This document shows, piece after piece, positions 62,637 through 64,000 of a DNA stretch of 64,000 bases; within the stretch, counting starts at the first letter, position 1, and each line of letters starts with the position of its first letter. The notes beneath the pieces are model-generated. The model saw only the letters and a list, made by a program, of their open reading frames with translations, searched no databases and was not told the origin of the DNA. The stretch is taken from positions 428,501-492,500 of the forward strand of contig CP046179.1 of assembly GCA_014075275.1 (NCBI GenBank), given 5' to 3'. This stretch comes from Boseongicola sp. Lineage in GTDB: Bacteria; Pseudomonadota; Alphaproteobacteria; Rhodobacterales; Rhodobacteraceae. A program made the position numbers and the translations under genes.

Positions 62637-63992
62637 TTGGGCACGTCAGAAAAAATGTCTGCTGCCGGACTGCATAATGGCGCTTCGAAGAATGCGATCT
62701 CGTACATGTCCGGATTTGGAAATGATTTTGAGACCGAGGCACTCCCGGACGCTTTGCCACAAGGGATGAATAGCCCGCAGAAGTGCAACTACGGGCTTTA
62801 TGGCGAGCAACTATCAGGAACGGCATTTACACACGAGCGACCCGAGCGAACCTGGTGTTATAGGATCAGGCCGTCTGTGAAGCACTCACATCGATTCCAA
62901 CGTATTGATTTACCACACTGGAATACTGCACCTCACATCGTCAGTGGCATCACTTCACTGGGACAATACCGCTGGGATCCGGTGCCGCACTCGACCCAAC
63001 AATTAACCTGGCTAACAGGCATGCGGACAATGACGACCGCAGGCGATGTTAACACTCAAGTTGGAATGGCGACCCACATCTATTTGGTCAATCAAAGTAT
63101 GGTCGATGAATATTTTTACTCGGCAGACAGCGAACTTCTGGTTGTTCCACAAGAAGGGCGACTACGTTTTTCAACCGAACTGGGCGTAATTGAAGCCGAG
63201 CCACAAGAAATCGTCATTTTGCCTAGGGGTCTGCTCTATCGGGTGGAAGTTCTTGATGGTCCTTGCAGGGGCTTCGTTTGTGAGAATTACGGACAAAAGT
63301 TTCATTTGCCGGGCAGGGGGCCGATTGGCGCAAATTGTATGGCAAATCCAAGAGATTTTAAAGCGCCAGTCGCTGCGTTCGAGGACCGAGAAGTGCAAAG
63401 TCGGGTTGTAGTGAAATGGTGCGGCCAGTTTCACGAAACTGAAATTGCACAATCTCCACTGGACGTCGTTGCGTGGCACGGCAATTACGCCCCTTATAAA
63501 TATGACTTAACGACCTACTGTCCAGTCGGGGCAATCCTGTTCGACCACCCGGACCCATCAATATTTACGGTGTTGACTGCCCCATCTGGTCAGCCGGGCA
63601 CTGCGAATATCGATTTCGTCTTATTCCGAGAACGTTGGTTGGTTGCCGAGGATACCTTTCGTCCGCCGTGGTACCATAAAAACATCATGTCCGAACTCAT
63701 GGGCAACATTTATGGGCAGTATGATGCAAAGCCAAAAGGGTTCATTCCCGGAGGCGTAAGTTTGCACAACATGATGCTGCCGCATGGGCCCGACAAACAG
63801 GCATTCGAAGGCGCTTCAAATGCGGTGCTTGGACCGGAGAAGCTCGAAAACACAATGTCGTTCATGTTCGAGACGCGGTTCCCGCAGCATTTGACTGAGT
63901 TTGCCGGACGAGAAGCTCCTCTCCAGGATGACTATATTGACTGCTGGGTTAGCTTGGAAAAAAAGTTCGACGGAACACCGGGGACAAAATGA
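62637..63992 (+). CDS. hmgA: homogentisate 1,2-dioxygenase
   Basis: Fe(II) dioxygenase opening homogentisate to maleylacetoacetate in tyrosine and phenylalanine degradation; 451 aa. [18 protein letters not shown] near residue 22 is the family start. The iron ligands fall in [19 protein letters not shown] (His and Glu, near 345) and [12 protein letters not shown] (near 380). The TTG at 62637 has GGAAGG about 9-10 bases upstream; an in-frame ATG at 62655 lacks a site. The gene ends 8 bases before the window edge, so any downstream hmg genes are out of view. Confidence 0.95.
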   Translation: MGTSEKMSAAGLHNGASKNAISYMSGFGNDFETEALPDALPQGMNSPQKCNYGLYGEQLSGTAFTHERPERTWCYRIRPSVKHSHRFQRIDLPHWNTAPHIVSGITSLGQYRWDPVPHSTQQLTWLTGMRTMTTAGDVNTQVGMATHIYLVNQSMVDEYFYSADSELLVVPQEGRLRFSTELGVIEAEPQEIVILPRGLLYRVEVLDGPCRGFVCENYGQKFHLPGRGPIGANCMANPRDFKAPVAAFEDREVQSRVVVKWCGQFHETEIAQSPLDVVAWHGNYAPYKYDLTTYCPVGAILFDHPDPSIFTVLTAPSGQPGTANIDFVLFRERWLVAEDTFRPPWYHKNIMSELMGNIYGQYDAKPKGFIPGGVSLHNMMLPHGPDKQAFEGASNAVLGPEKLENTMSFMFETRFPQHLTEFAGREAPLQDDYIDCWVSLEKKFDGTPGTK

Positions 63993-64000
63993 ATTCTATT

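Overview
The window looks like chromosomal DNA of a marine alphaproteobacterium of the order Rhodobacterales (Roseobacter-type). The reasons are a soxBDAG operon with GlxA-type regulators, several FAD/GcvT methylamine dehydrogenases, the compact gene string murA-DUF2948-GNAT-hisD-UPF0262-low-Mr phosphatase next to infA-maf-RNase E/G-yacG, and DUF2842, DUF3422 and ArgE-type genes around purA and recJ. No rRNA, insertion sequence, integrase or CRISPR array was seen. Three tRNA genes are present: Glu-TTC, Phe-GAA and Thr-GGT.

Region 1 (1-12.2 kb) is a quaternary-amine catabolic block. A GlxA/CdhR-type regulator diverges from a plus-strand operon: BKACE-type dehydrocarnitine cleavage enzyme, SGNH hydrolase, L-carnitine dehydrogenase fused to a hotdog thioesterase, acyl-CoA dehydrogenase, ADP-forming acyl-CoA ligase and a CaiD-like carnitinyl-CoA dehydratase. 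Read together they describe a beta-oxidation-like route from gamma-butyrobetaine or crotonobetaine through carnitine to glycine betaine. A HAD phosphatase and an MttB-superfamily methyltransferase without pyrrolysine follow. Then comes a two-gene signalling unit: an H-NOX-like protein that has lost its heme ligands, translationally coupled to an HNOBA-GGDEF diguanylate cyclase.

Region 2 (12.2-18.3 kb) is soxBDAG (heterotetrameric sarcosine oxidase, minus strand) with a second, divergent GlxA-family regulator. It would finish the chain carnitine -> betaine -> dimethylglycine -> sarcosine -> glycine, whose middle steps are encoded in region 5.

Region 3 (18.3-33.5 kb) is a sugar locus, probably for alpha-galactosides or galactosamine-type sugars. 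It has a Gfo/Idh/MocA oxidoreductase, a chimeric RpiR-DeoR regulator, a frameshifted AgaS-type SIS gene, a ROK kinase, a GatZ/KbaZ protein, an AgpA-like family-5 ABC importer, a GH4 alpha-galactosidase and a flavin-dependent tryptophan-halogenase-family gene that overlaps the GH4 gene. It ends 125 bp from the 3' end of tRNA-Glu.

Region 4 (33.7-41 kb) is core: recJ, glpX, purA, a DUF2842 gene, argE and a DUF3422 gene.

Region 5 (41-54.3 kb) is a second methylamine block: an XRE-cupin regulator behind an array of four GTGAAA half-sites, two dimethylglycine-dehydrogenase-like proteins flanking a PNPOx-like gene and a betaine/homocysteine methyltransferase-like gene, then galM, a patch of pseudogenes (including a decayed ABC solute-binding protein), a second PNPOx-like protein, an M19 dipeptidase and a DAO-family oxidoreductase.

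Region 6 (54.6-64 kb) is core: tRNA-Phe, yacG, RNase E/G, maf, infA, a low-Mr phosphatase, UPF0262, hisD, GNAT, DUF2948, murA, a 50-residue protein just upstream of murA, tRNA-Thr, and a MarR regulator divergent from homogentisate dioxygenase hmgA.
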